DNA of 64,000 bases, from positions 57,629,378 to 57,693,377 of the forward strand of contig NC_030678.2 in assembly GCF_000004195.4 (NCBI RefSeq). Reading direction: 5' to 3'. The position numbers and the translations under genes are program-made. This document shows positions 49,091 through 60,535 of the stretch, one piece after another. Source of the stretch: Xenopus tropicalis (taxonomy: Eukaryota; Chordata; Amphibia; Anura; Pipidae). The notes beneath the pieces were generated by a model, which saw nothing but the letters and a program-made list of their open reading frames with translations, made no database searches and was not told where the DNA came from. The first letter of the stretch is position 1; each line of letters begins with the position of its first letter.

Positions 49091-49863
49091 CTTTTTTTAC
49101 ATTACTAAAAATTATGTTTTGTGGGCATGGTCCAGCCATCAATGGAGTATGACACACTATCTGGGAACTCAAGAACAACCGATCCTAAACGAGTGCCTGC
49201 CTGAGAGATAACCTTAAAGATACTTTTAAGCACACACTGACTGTGACACTCAGAATGGGGGCCACAAGACTACAAAGAAGCTGGACCAGACTACAAGACT
49301 ACAAATAAGCTGGATAAATTCATCCAACAGTAATCTGAAAATAGGACCCGCTCCAACGAAGCAAAAACAATGCCACTACAGGCCCCACCAGTCCAACTGT
49401 AGGAAGACCAAACTCTGCCTGAACCCACTCTACAAAAAATGCTACAAGCTATTCGAGACACCAGACATGCAGTTGAGGTCAAAATAGATACTAGAGTGGA
49501 AGAAGTTAAAATCGATATTGCACTTCTTTGTCATGACATGCATACGTTGCGCGAAAGAACCACCGAAGCTGAACGCCACATCTCGGATCTAGAGGATGCT
49601 ACCAAAGGGGTGCCACAAACCATCAGAGACCTCTAAGAGCAGTTCCTCAGCTTCAAGACATGGGCCGATGATCTAGAGGGCCAACAAAAACGCAACAACG
49701 TACATGATAGGCATACCTGAGGAGGAAAAAGGCACCTACCCTGAGATGTTCCTAGAGAAACCCATGTGGGCGCAGAATTGATATCCCTGTTCTTTCTGAT
49801 TGAAATAGCACACAGGATCCCATCGCAATGGCTTCCCTCTGGGTCGCCCTCACGTACCATGAT

Positions 49864-50094
49864 CAGGGTTGGACTGGCCCAGACCCGACCCTTGCCGGCG
49901 CTCCCCCTGCCCGAACGCTCCTACCGACGTGTTAATTAAACGCGCTCGGGGGAGGACGTCGGGTGGGGGGCCCTGCGAGGGGGGTTAGGGGGGCCCCTGC
50001 GCGGGGGGAATTAGGGGACGCAGCCAGCGGGGGCACCTGCAGGGCCCGTGGGGCGGGAGCCCCGGTGGGCCCTTCATCCCCCAGTCCGGCACTG
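49864..50094. mobile_element. hAT MITE (CAGGGTTGGACTGG family)
   Basis: 8-bp target duplication ACCATGAT at 49856-49863 and 50095-50102. Ends are CAGGGTTGGACTGG and CCAGTCCGGCACTG. The 231-bp body is very GC-rich. It is the same family as 63457-63709. Confidence 0.9.
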
Positions 50095-50111
50095 ACCATG
50101 ATAGCAAAGAT

Positions 50112-50361
50112 ATTTACAAGAACCCGGAGAGTACACTTATTTGCAGTGAAGCAGTGTAGTTTTAATGAGACATCTTTTAGCACCTTTTAGGTGCTAAAAG
50201 ATGTCTCATTAAAACTACACTGCTTCACTGCAAATAAGTGTACTCTCCGGGTTCTTGTAAATATATTTGTAAGAGATACAGCCAACACGGGGACTGCTAC
50301 CTGTTGATGAGTACTTATTACAATACACTGGAGGCTACGGCAGGACCTTTCTTTATATTTG
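50112..50361 (+). mobile_element. Insertion with a perfect 76-bp-arm palindrome and 14-bp target duplication
   Basis: A 250-bp insertion flanked by ATGATAGCAAAGAT at 50098-50111 and 50362-50375. Arms 50110-50185 and 50189-50264 are exact reverse complements around a 3-nt TTT loop (the outer two bases belong to the target duplication). A non-palindromic tail of about 97 bp follows, ending GGACCTTTCTTTATATTTG. The long duplication resembles LINE- or Penelope-type insertion; the inverted arm could come from snap-back synthesis. No coding sequence. I do not recognise the family. Confidence 0.8.
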
Positions 50362-50536
50362 ATGATAGCAAAGATCCTGAACTATCGAGACTCCAATGCA
50401 ATCCTCCGAGCTATGCACCGCATCAATCTTCCCAGCCGAGCTCCGATAGAGCTCTTGATAGAAGGCTTCGTAACAAGATTCTTTAAAACACCACAGGAGA
50501 CAATGAGAAACTCCCTGACTAACCCCTTAACACTAT

Positions 50537-50689
50537 GGGGCACACTTACTAATCTACGAATCCGAATGGGAAAAATTCGGATTGGAAACGAACATTTTGC
50601 AACTTTTTCGTATTTTTTGCATTTTTTTCGTCGCCGTTACGACTTTTTCGTAAATTGTCGCGACTTTTTCGTAGCCATCAAATTCCAGA
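50537..50689. mobile_element. Harbinger-like MITE fragment
   Basis: The left end GGGGCACACTTACTAATC is followed by TACGAATCCGAATGGG and GACTTTTTCG units, as in 62445-62912. The right end is missing. Confidence 0.65.
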
Positions 50690-50870
50690 AAGTCTGTGGA
50701 CTATGGTGTGATATTTATATTGATATTAATCTATGAAACTGTAAACATATTAATGTCATTGCACTGCTATACTTGTTATGGTGATACTGCTGTACCCCTC
50801 CCCTTTTTCTTTCTGCACCCACCTGTTGTCTTAATAAACCAATAAAAATGGAATTATTATTTGTAGGCAC

Positions 50871-52380
50871 ATTTACCAACTTTATATTTTAATGGCAGCT
50901 TCTCTTTAACAGAATTTCTGATTCAATACTGTCCAGCCCATGCATAAATATCATAAGCTAAACAATTCTTGTTACAAAATGTGCTCTTTCTCACCTCCTG
51001 ATCACAAGTCAGTGTTAGCAATTTAATCAAATGTTACCGTGCAGTGTAGGAGAAAATGAGAGAGGCGGTAAGGGTGGAGAAACCAAATATAGATCCAGCA
51101 GACTTGAAATACAGAATTCAATCTGCACGCACAGTATCAGTCTGCTAGACATTGTCATGTTGTCACTAGTGTTTTATGCATTAGCAGAGAAATACGGGGC
51201 CCTCCTATAATAACAGCAATCCACACCCTAGGTGACCTTGCATTCAAGCAGATTTACTGTTCTGCGATCAGCTAATGCAATCCTCCCCACACAGCAGTCA
51301 GACAAAAGACTAATCTCAGGATCTTTGTTTCTGTCACCGTAGGTTTGGCTTCCCCAGTCTCAATAACAAGAGGTGAAAACCCCTTTCATTTTTCTTGATG
51401 TCTGGGACCTTGTAGAACCTGCATTTCTGCTTCCTTGATACAATAATAAATCTCTGGAATGACAGCTGGTTTGTTAGAGGGATAACTAGCGGTGAGGGTA
51501 GGAGACAAAACTACTGGAATGAAGATAGTTAAGTATATTCACGGCTTCTCCTTATACTTTGGAATTGAAGCGCTATAATTAGCTATCCTCATTCAAACTG
51601 CCAAATGCAAGATTTATATAAACTACACTGAACATTGGCATTTTGTCAATATTAACAATGTCTCTTGTCCATTCCTTTAGGTGGACATACATGTAGGAAT
51701 TACAATCTTTCCTACGACCATTATATGCAGGAAAGATTGTTCAGTTGCCCAACTGACTTTCAGGGCTGAATCGTCAATTCAGCCCTAAACGTAGATTTTG
51801 CTTGGGCGCCATTAATGGCTTAGGGACACACCCACAATTTACTGTATATACAGAATATAAACATTATACTATAAGGCTGATAAGGTTCATAATACAGATT
51901 ATTACTGCATGACAGATCTGAAACCTATGCAATCAGCATCAGAAATTAATAACCAGCCCTGCAGCATCACCCCCTATGACAGACCATCATTTCTTTCTGC
52001 TTGATAGTTTGCAACGACTCCGAAGCTTAGCTTTTCAACAGCTGCATTGAGCATGTGCACTAGGTTTAACAGTCCCAACGAGAATTAGCATTGTGTTTAT
52101 ATTTTTAACCTACAGAATTATCAATCATTTCTGGAGAACTGGAAAGTTTCTGATTTCCTCCTATGTCAGTTATGCATAAGCCAAACAGTGGCAAACTGCT
52201 TAGTGGCAAATCCCAGTCTTGCCTTCATTACTTGATTACACGAGCCTGCAAGCAGCCATTCAAAAACTAATTTTGTAGGTAAACTAGAAACCAGAGGAAA
52301 GCAGTTTTCACAATTGTGTGTATTTAACTACTTTATTAAGAGCAAAGAAATGGAAACATTTTATAACCATAAAAGACTGA
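50871..52380. other. No gene seen; one repeat relic
   Basis: 51830-52000 matches the T2-like body at 19240-19360 (AATACAGATTATTACTGCATG). 51677-51800 carries a GGTGGACATACATG end of another MITE family. 51150-51500 is non-repetitive. No coding region. Confidence 0.4.
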
Positions 52381-52754
52381 ATGATAGACATATCAAAAGT
52401 TAATGATAAAATTGAGGAATATTGCCTGGAACATAATATTTGTACTTGGATTGAGAATTGGCTGGAGGATACAATACAAAGAGTGGTGGTAAATATTTTC
52501 TAAATAGGACCTGAGTTGTTAGTGGAGTACCGCAGGGGTCAGTCTTTGGTCCTTTGCTTTTTAACTTGCCTATTAATGATCTGGAGGTGGCAACTGAAAG
52601 TACTGTGTGCTGATTATACTAAATTGTGCAAACCTTTATGTTCCATGCAAGATGCTGCCTCTTTGCAGACTGATTTGACAAATAAGGTTCAATGTTGAAA
52701 AGTGAAAAGTTATGCACTTTGGTAGAAATAATGTAAAGGTGAGTTATACATTAA

Positions 52755-53038
52755 GGGGAAGATTTATTAAGACACGAACGCTCCGAGCGTATTTTCGCAG
52801 ATTTTTCGGCGCTTGCACAGTGTACGCTTGCGCGTAAAATTCAGAACGGTTCTGCCTCTGTTTACAATCGTTCGGTATGGAAATTTTGTGACTTTCGGAT
52901 CGCCAATACGATATTATCTTGACTAATACGATTTTTTCATAAGCATTTTCGTGATATTTGCGATCTTCAGAAATTATCGTATCCAATCCGAATTTTTCCC
53001 ATTCGGGATAAGAACTCGTGTTTTAATGAATCGGCCCC
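52755..53038. mobile_element. Harbinger-like MITE, complete
   Basis: TAA at 52752-52754 and 53039-53041 would be the 3-bp target duplication typical of Harbinger elements. The left end GGGGAAGATTTATTAAGACA and the right end TTTTAATGAATCGGCCCC are inverted repeats. Non-coding, 284 bp. Confidence 0.78.
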
Positions 53039-53278
53039 TAAATGGAAGGGTGTTGGGGTATCCTTAAATGAGAAGGATCTCTGGATTTTTGTTGATAACA
53101 AGTTGTCTAATTCCAGGCAATGTAATTCTGTGTCATTACTTAAGAAAAGTGATGTCACACAAAAAGAACATTAACTCAAGGGATGAAAACATATTTTTCC
53201 TCTTTACAGGTCCCTGGTAAGGCCTCACCTTGAGTATGTAGTGCAGTTTTGGGCTCCAGTCCTTAAGAAGGATATTAA

Positions 53279-53737
53279 AGGAGAAGGAAAGGCTAACTTG
53301 GGGGTGCCAAAATGTTAGGCACCCCCAAGTGACTTAGATCGCTCACCTCATACCCCAGGCTAGGCACCCCCAAGTGACTTAGATCGCTTACCTTGTACCC
53401 TGGGCTGGTGCCCCTGTTAGGAGAAAAAAGCACCAGCTCAGGGTACCTGTAGGAAGCGCTTCCTCCTTCCTCTCTCTTCTCCCGGCGAAATCCGTGGGCC
53501 GGCGCATGTGCAGTAGAGTGAAGAGCCGACTTTGTTTTTTAAGTTCGGCTTTTCACTCTACTGCGCATGCGCGCGCGCGCGGCGCTACAGGAAGGAGGAA
53601 GCGATCGCTGCTACCCCGGGCTGGTGCTGTTCTCTCCGTACAGGGGCACCAGCCTGGGGTATGAGGTGAGCGATCTAAGTCACTTGGGGGTGCCTAACAT
53701 TTTGGCACCCCCAAGTGACTTAGCCTTTCCTTCTCCT
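53279..53737. mobile_element. T2-type MITE with long inverted repeats
   Basis: TTAA at 53275-53278 and 53738-53741. Inverted repeats of about 80-100 bp start AGGAGAAGGAAAGGC and contain CTTGGGGGTGCC and AAGTGACTTAGATCGCT. An inner hairpin pairs GTAGAGTGAAGAGCCGA with TCGGCTTTTCACTCTAC at about 53514-53562, next to a CGCGCGCGCG run. Non-coding. A diverged relative is at 57190-57785. Confidence 0.88.
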
Positions 53738-53815
53738 TTAATGAGCTGAACATAATACAGAGACGTGCAACTAAACTGGTAAAGGGGATGGAAGATTTAA
53801 ACTATGAGGTTAGAC

Positions 53816-54008
53816 CAGGGGGGTGGGCAAACTTTTTGGCTAAGTGGCCAAACACACTTACAGATGGGCCGGGCCAGCGTTACGCCATTTCCGCTTGTCA
53901 GTCCCCAGACGCCAAGTTTCGCGTGATGAGACTTGTGAAGTCGGTGGGCTGGATTAAAAACACCAACGGGCCGGACGTGGCCCGCGGGCAGTAGTTTTCC
54001 CACCCCTG
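53816..54008. mobile_element. hAT MITE (CAGGGGTGGGCAAAC family)
   Basis: 8-bp target duplication GGTTAGAC at 53808-53815 and 54009-54016. Ends are CAGGGGGGTGGGCAAAC and GTTTTCCCACCCCTG. The 193-bp body has GGCCGGGCC-type sequence typical of vertebrate hAT short elements. Confidence 0.9.
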
Positions 54009-54126
54009 GGTTAGACTGTCAAGCTTGGGGTTGTTCTATCTGGAAAAAAGGCATTTGTGAGGGGACATGATTACTCTTTACAAGTGAATCTACAATTAGT
54101 ATTGCTGTTGGTATATATAGTTTATA

Positions 54127-55747
54127 CAGTGGTGTGAAAAACTATTTGCCCCCTTCCTGATTTCTTATTCTTTTGCATGTTTGTCACACTTAAATGTTTC
54201 TGCTCATCAAAAACCGTTAACTATTAGTCAAAGATAACATAATTGAACACAAAATGCAGTTTTTAAATGAAGATTTACGTTATTAAGGGAGAAAAAAAAC
54301 TCCAAATCTACATGGCCCTGTGTGAAAAAGTGATTGCCCCCCTTGTTAAAAAATAACTTAACTGTGGTTTATCACACCTGAGTTCAATGTCTGTAGTCAC
54401 CCCCAGGCCTGATTACTGCCACACCTGTTTCAATCAAGAAATCACTTAAATAGGAGCTACCAGACACAGAGAAGTAGACCAAAAGCACCTCAAAAGCTAG
54501 ACATCATGCCAAGATCCAAAGAAATTCAGGAACAAATGAGAACAAAAGTAATTGAGATCTATCAGTCTGGTAAAGGTTATAAAGCCATTTCTAAAGCTTT
54601 GGGACTCCAGCGAACCACAGTGAGAGCCATTATCCACAAATGGCAAAAACATGGAACAGTGGTGAACCTTCCCAGGAGTGGCCGGCCGACCAAAATTACC
54701 CCAAGAGTGCAGAGACAACTCATCCGAGAGGCCACAAAAGACCCCAGGACAACATCTAAAGAACTGCAGGCCTCACTTGCCTCAATTAAGGTCAGTGTTC
54801 ACGACTCCACCATAAGAAAGAGACTAGGCAAAAACGGCCTGCATGGCAGATTTCCAAGGCGCAAACCACTTTTAAGCAAAAGGAACATTAAGGCTCGTCT
54901 CAATTTTGCTAAAAAAACATCTCAATGATTGCCAAGACTTTTGGGAAAATACCTTGTGGACCGACGAGACAAAAGTTGAACTTTTTGGAAGGTGCGTGTC
55001 CCGTTACATCTGGCGTAAAAGTAACACAGCATTTCAGAAAAAGAACATCATACCAACAGTAAAATATGGTGGTGGTAGTGTGATGGTTTGGGGTTGTTTT
55101 GCTGCTTCAGTACCTGGAAGGCTTGCTGTGATAGATGGAACCATGAATTCTACTGTCTACCAAAAAATCCTGAAGGAGAATGTCCGGCCATCTGTTCATC
55201 AACTCAAGCTGAAGCGATCTTGGGTGCTGCAGCAGGACAATGACCCAAAACACACCAGCAAATCCACCTCTGAATGGCTGAAGAAAAACAAAATGAAGAC
55301 TTTGGAGTGGCCTAGTCAAAGTCCTGACCTGAATCCTATTGAGATGTTGTGGCATGACCTTAAAAAGGCGGTCCATGCTAGAAAACCCTCAAATAAAGCT
55401 GAATTACAACAATTCTGCAAAGATGAGTGGGCCAAAATTCCTCCAGAGCGCTGTAAAAGACTTGTTGCAAGTTATCGCAAACGCTTGATTGCAGTTATTG
55501 CTGCTAAGGGTGGCCCAACCAGTTATTAGGTTCAGGGGGCAATTACTTTTTCACACAGGGCCATGTAGGTTTGGATTTTTTTTCTCCCTAAATAATAAAA
55601 ACCCTCATTTAAAAACTGCATTTTGTGTTTACTTGTGTTATCTTTGACTAATAGTTAAATGTGTTTGATGAGCAGAAACATTTTGTGTGACAAACATGCA
55701 AAAGAATAAGAAATCAGGAAGGGGGCAAATAGTTTTTCACACCACTG
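54127..55747 (+). mobile_element. Tc1/mariner transposon, nearly complete
   Basis: TA target at 54125-54126 and 55748-55749. Long inverted repeats of about 200 bp start CAGTGGTGTGAAAAACTATT and include TTGCCCCCTTCCTGATTTCT. They differ at only a few places, suggesting a fairly young copy. The 1621-bp element contains one transposase gene broken by a single frameshift. Confidence 0.93.
54506..55529 (+). pseudogene. Tc1 transposase (DD34E), one frameshift
   Basis: A transposase of about 340 residues that cuts and joins element ends at TA. It starts MPRSKEIQEQM, followed by the paired helix-turn-helix DNA-binding region (GKGYKAISKALGL; RTTVRAIIHKW), a GRP linker (SGRPTKI), and a second helix region. 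The frame breaks at the A run 54911-54917, where one extra A shifts FAKK out of frame. The catalytic domain continues to 55529: WTDETKVELFG with the first D, QQDNDPKH with the second, and NPIEMLWHDLK with the E, 34 residues after the second D. The end is AAKGGPTSY. Apart from this one shift the domains look intact. Confidence 0.95.
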
Positions 55748-55849
55748 TATATGTAAGTGTACAGATAGGTTGGTATGGGTCAATATGTGTGCTGGGGTCT
55801 TTTTTCAACTTAACTATGAAACTATATAACTATGGGCAGTTTGCTGCAG

Positions 55850-56735
55850 CAGTTTCTTTTGCTAGAATACATTGCAGTCTAGGGGCGTTTTTTTTACGGA
55901 AACTTTTTTTGAGGTAAAATTTTTCACTGTAAAATGTTGTTGTTTAGCAAAAATATTTGCCAATGGCAAAAAGTAGTATTTTGCCATTAATCCATATCAG
56001 GTAAAGCTTTTGCTCATCACTACTGAATACTTTTGACTTCAATATAGCCATAGCAAATCCGCATTGAATCACCCCATATATATAGAATATACAACATAAT
56101 TCTTTAAGAATAATTACCAAGAGCATCTTTGTTACTTGGCTTCCTTTATAAAGCAATCTATAGAAAGAAAATCCAACAAAAATCCAAAATGCTAGCAGCA
56201 GCATCTTTTTCATGGCACTGTGGATGCATCAATAGATCTTGATAATTTCACATGAACAGCTGTAATTTAATGTTCTATGGTACGTGACTAGTACAATTTG
56301 CTTCCTGCCTGAGAGGCCATATGCAAAAAAATATATGCACAGTAAATTAGACAGCACAGGTACTCGCCAGAAAGTAAGGAAATATTAACATGCTGTAGAT
56401 CTCTTCTCTAGAATTACTGCAGTTAGATATGCTATAGTAAAAAAGCAATGCAAATGGAAACACACAGTTGCATATGATTCTTTCTTAAAACGATTTGATT
56501 CTAAAATTTTGCTCACTGAAGTTACAGCCACAGAGAAAGAGCTGACATGCATGGAGGGTTTTGGGTTTCTTGAGCTACAGTGCAGCATCATTCAGTCCTG
56601 GCACAGATAATAGATAATCAGGCCTAGATTAATTTACCATATATTAGATCTAGTGATCTCTATCATTCCAGAAAGTAATAAGTAGTAGAACACTTGGGTT
56701 ATAGTAACCATAATATTATCTAATTTAATATTTGT
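55850..56735. other. No gene seen
   Basis: Intron-like sequence; no recognised element. Confidence 0.45.
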
Positions 56736-56970
56736 TGCAAAATGTAAGTCCTGATTGGTTGCCTGGGCAACATCACCATTAATAGTTCACTTTACTTTTA
56801 ACACAGCATGATAAATATACCTCTAATTGTAAAGTGTAAAGCAGTGATCACAAAGGAAAAAATAGTAAATGAAAAACGGATTGCTTTATGAGCAAAGTCT
56901 TATGCCAAAACTATTTTCTGTATATTAACTGTAAAAAGATGCAAATATTTTCTTCAATGTATACAATAGA

Positions 56971-57144
56971 GGGTATATTTATCATGCTGTGTAAAAAGTG
57001 GACTAAAACATCACATTGCTCATAGCAGCCAACCAGATGCTTTGCTTTGATTTTCTGTTGAAATCTAATTGCTGATTGGTTGTCCTGGGCAACATCACCG
57101 GTAATTCTTCACTCCACTTTTTACACAGCATGATAAATATACCC
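56971..57144. mobile_element. MITE with 32-bp perfect inverted ends; half copy upstream
   Basis: The ends begin GGGTATATTTATCATGCTGT and match over 32 bp. The body contains GATTGGTTGTCCTGGGCAAC. A right-half copy lies at about 56741-56833 (GATTGGTTGCCTGGGCAAC ... CATGATAAATATACC). The target duplication is not obvious. Confidence 0.8.
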
Positions 57145-57189
57145 CTTAGAGTCTGAGTTACAGGTATGCACAGCTCTGTTCAAACTAGT

Positions 57190-57785
57190 TGTCAGTGGCT
57201 CATAATAAATTTGTGGGTGCCAAAATCTTGGGCACTCCCAGTGATTATAATTGCTTACCTGATACCCCAGCTGGTGCTCTTGTTATCTAAAAGCTGCTTT
57301 GAACAAACACACTGGTACGGCAAGGCTGTTTCAAGCAGGAAACTCCTGTGTGTTTATTTAGTGCAAGCCATGTAATGAAGGGGTTTGTCCCAAAATGTTA
57401 CATGGCTTGCACTAATGTTTCCTGCTTGAAACAGCATTGCTATACCAGTGATTTGATTGTTCCCAGTTGGATCAGAGGATGCCAATCCTTCATAACCATT
57501 CGGAAAGGCCATGGTGTGCTGGTGAGCTTTGGGCTCTCTAAAGCTGCACCAGCCTGGGGGAAATCAGTAGGAGCTTATTGCAGCCATCTTCCATTCTGTC
57601 TTCATTCCGGTCTGAGTACAAAAGTGCAGTAAAGTGAAAAGCTGAACTGAATAGAGAGGTGTACTGGCTCAGGGCTGAAAAGAAGACTGAGATGAAAAAA
57701 AATTGCCCTGGGCTGGTGAAGTTTTCCCCAAACAAGAGCACTGGCCCAAATGCACCTGAGGTGCATTTGACTTTCCCTCTGCTTT
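57190..57785. mobile_element. Diverged T2-type MITE with long internal hairpin
   Basis: It starts near GTGGGTGCCAAAATCTTGGG and ends GACTTTCCCTCTGC before TTAA (about 57784), relating it to 53279-53737. Inside, 57311-57373 and 57398-57449 form a long imperfect hairpin (GCTGTTTCAAGCAGGAAAC with GTTTCCTGCTTGAAACAGC, and GTGCAAGCCATGTAA with TTACATGGCTTGCAC) with an asymmetric bulge. Confidence 0.6.
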
Positions 57786-57854
57786 AAATTGGGATCTGTT
57801 GATCTTGATAATGCCGTGTGTACATGAATACAAAATTAGCTAGAGGATTGTGTA

Positions 57855-58430
57855 CAGAGGAAGGTTGTCCATGTAGTACTTTCTCTACCTGAAGTATGGT
57901 TCTTAGCGGGGTGCCGCAGGGTTCTGTATAGGGCTCACTTTTATTCCCCTGACTTGGGGAAGGGAATTGTAATTAATATATCAGTGTTCGCCGGTGACAC
58001 AAAAATACACAGGCCAATTAAGTCCATTCAGGATGTGTCATCCTAGCAGTGGAATCTTGAGAAAAACGGGCAATCTGGGCAGCTAAGTGGCAGATAAGAT
58101 TCAATGTTGATAAATGTAAGGTTATGCATTTGAGATTTAAAAATATGCAATCCGCTTTTACTCTTAATGTGATTAAATTAGACACATCCTTGATTGAAAA
58201 GGGCCTGTAGGTACTTGTGGATAATAATGGCAAGTAATGCCAGTCAACAGCAGAAAGGGCCAAAAAGATAATGTCCTGCGTTAACTGAGATACAGATTCA
58301 TAGAAAAGAGGAAAATTCTTTCCCTTTACAAGACACTGTTAAGGCAACACCTATAACATCTCAGTACTGGTCTCCAGTGCTTAAAAAGGATAGTGAAAAA
58401 ACAGATAAAGCCCAAAGAAGAGAACCTAAA
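57855..58430 (+). pseudogene. CR1/L2 LINE RT fragment
   Basis: Plus-strand RT relics: SGVPQGSV-like at about 57905-57935, an FAGDTKIHR-like form of FADDTK at about 57985-58015, then NSMLINVRLC-like and LKKDSEKTDKAQRRE. Stops and shifts throughout. Confidence 0.7.
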
Positions 58431-58512
58431 GGCCATACACAGGTAGCTTAGAGCTGTAGATTTGGCCCCTTCTGAACAAGTCAGCAACTTATCTGCACAT
58501 GTATGGGGCCAA
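58430..58512. mobile_element. Short MITE of the GGCCATACAC family
   Basis: Left AAGGCCATACACAGG and right CACATGTATGGGGCC are inverted repeats around about 55 bp. Small internally deleted copy. Confidence 0.45.
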
Positions 58513-59117
58513 CTGATATCTGTACAGAAATCCCATCAGATGAGGAGAGCATCAGCACCTGGATGTGGTCCTTGTCCAAGGGATCTCAAATGGCACCAAT
58601 AGATGATATGATAACTGACCCTATGGCCATTGATTCGATCAGCCCAACTTGGGCAAGAATGTCTGTGGCCAAATTGGGCCATTGTGGTGCTCATTTGGCA
58701 AGGTCAGAAATCAGCAAGATATGAATTGGTAGGTTTTAAAATCACATTGAACAATGAGTGCATTGGCATATTGATGTGGTTCTCATCAGGTCTCCAGAAC
58801 AGAATCATACATTTCTTTTTTTCATTTTTAAGAGATTTATCTGAAGGATTTTTCTATGATATAGTCAATGAAAAATAAACAGAAGCATTTTCCTGAAATC
58901 ATTATAAAAGCCATGGCGATTTCCAGATTGTTAATTCATAAAATAATGGGATATTTGAAACTAGAATGAAAACCTTGATTGTACAGTAGCATGAAAAGTG
59001 CATTCTGGCAAGGATTCTAAAGAAAATACAGAGGTCTTGCTGGAAAAATGAATTAGATAGGAGAATGTGAGATTGAAATAAAGTACCAGGAATTGGTTTT
59101 AATCATTTTTTGCACTA
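58513..59117. other. No gene seen
   Basis: Intron-like; a related MITE fragment may continue to about 58800. Confidence 0.4.
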
Positions 59118-59894
59118 GTTGACACCATGGGCGTCCACAGAAGGGGGCAAGAGGGGGCACTTGCCCCCCCCCCCGGAAAAGTAGCAAAAAAAACAAAAAA
59201 AAAAACAAAAAACCTTACTCGGTTTCTGCACTGTCCCCTCAAGCCCGTTTTGCTGTGCTCCGATTGGATCTTTCTTCTTGTGGATTCTCCAATCAGAGAA
59301 CAGCTTCCTTGACAGACAGTAAAATTGACCAATCAGAGCACAGATGCACACAGGGATCGGGAGATTTTGCAAACTGGAAAAAGAAATGAAGACTGAAAAG
59401 AAGAATCTGCAGCTGTAACTTTACCTAAGAACCAACTCTCAACTTTTGCTGCAGATTTCATCCCACAGGTACTATACACAGGTACTATACAGTTCTAAAG
59501 AATCACTAGCTGACATTAAATTGTTTTTTGCCTGACCTGACATCTATAATAATTTATAATCTATCCCCTACCCTAACAGATGGAGGGTAAGTTAACTCTT
59601 TCCCTCTGAAAAAGCTCATTGTGTGTTTGTATATTTGTTGTTGTTTTTTGCACTTAATATTTTTTTTTTTTTGGTCATTGTTTTGTTCATTTATAGTAAG
59701 TTACAGTGGGGCCAATGCTGTGTATCAGTGCCAGTTTTATAGTGCCAGGGCCTGAATATCTGCCATCAGTACCCACTGCTTCTCACTGTATATAATGTGC
59801 TGGGTTTGTAAATACAGACTGTGTCTCACTGTATATAATGGGGAGTCGGTACCCACTGCCTTTCTTGCTATAAAACTAACATAAACACATCTAA

Positions 59895-60282
59895 AGGGGT
59901 GGTTTACTTTTAAGTTAACCTTTAGTATGTTATGAAATGGCCTATTCCTAGCAACTTTGCAATTGGTCTTCCTAATTAATTTTTTTTGAATAATTTGCCT
60001 CTGTTCTGCCTCTTTCCAGATTTCAAATGGGGGCCAAAAATATTACTCTGTGAGGCTACAATTTTATTATTATTATAATTTTGTATTACTTATTTTTCCA
60101 AGTAGGCCCCTTAACTATTCATATTCCCATCTCTTGTTTAAACCACTACCTGGTTGCTAGGGTAAATAAGACCCTAGCAACCAGATAGCTGCTGAAATAC
60201 CAAATGGAGAGCTGCTGAACAAAAAGCTAAATAACTGAAAAACCATTAAAAATAAAAGTGAATTCGAATGCGAACTACCCCT
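59895..60282. mobile_element. T2-like MITE nested in the hAT-like element
   Basis: Left CTAA then AGGGGTGGTTTACTTTTAAG; right TGCGAACTACCCCT before TTAA at 60283-60286. Imperfect inverted ends. It shares its body with 39525-39989 and 41409-41775. Confidence 0.72.
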
Positions 60283-60535
60283 TTAAGCTAACTGATCACA
60301 AACACAAATGTTTGCAGATCCCCTAACAGAAGTGCGCGTATGAATACTTTTACATACTAAACATTTTAGGGTAAAAAAAAAAAGCACCCCCACCGGCACT
60401 TTTGTACAGTATCCCTGGGAGTCAGTGGGAACGGCAAGAGGTAGTTGGGAGGTTAACTTTTTACGCCAGCAGCGAATCCACTAAGTGTCACATTAGCTGT
60501 AGGTCAGTCTGTGTATGGGCCATCTTTAGCCTCCC

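Larger units (their letters stand above)
49255..50520 (+). pseudogene. L1 ORF1 protein, interrupted
   Basis: A possible start is ATG at 49255 (MGATRLQRSW), which soon hits a stop. The coiled-coil part is open at 49439-49636 (LRERTTEAERHISDLEDAT), followed by QQKRNNV, GIPEEEKGTYPEMFLE and AHRIPSQW in shifting frames. After the nested insertions ORF1 resumes at about 50362 with AKILNYRDSNAILRA, matching ARPLIARLLNARDRD in the other L1 ORF1 at 518-1237. Multiple stops and shifts make it non-functional. Confidence 0.78.
49120..50870 (+). mobile_element. L1-type LINE, ORF2-less, with three nested insertions
   Basis: A plus-strand L1: 5' leader, ORF1 from about 49255, and a 3' end with CTTAATAAACCAATAAAAATG at about 50830-50850. 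There is no ORF2. Inside lie a hAT MITE (49864-50094), a palindromic insertion (50112-50361) and a Harbinger-like fragment (from 50537). Removing the first two restores continuous ORF1 sequence across ACCATGATAGCAAAGATCCT. The left boundary is approximate. Confidence 0.72.
52381..55830 (+). mobile_element. CR1/L2-type LINE carrying four nested insertions
   Basis: A plus-strand LINE remnant. RT pieces include SWIENWLED-like and GVPQGS-like relics (EYRRGQSLVLCFLTCLLM) and CADYTKLCK, corresponding to FADDTKLC (about 52600-52700). More RT follows at 53041-53270 ([24 protein letters not shown] in decayed form), at 53742-53815 and at 54017-54110. The 3' end, TGCTGGGGTCTTTTTTCAAC followed by TTAACTATG, is at 55790-55820. 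Insertions: 52755-53038, 53279-53737, 53816-54008 and 54127-55747. Confidence 0.72.

Noticed and set aside
49963..50190. GC-rich open frames on both strands
   Set aside because: They lie in a hAT MITE and the palindromic insertion; base composition explains them.
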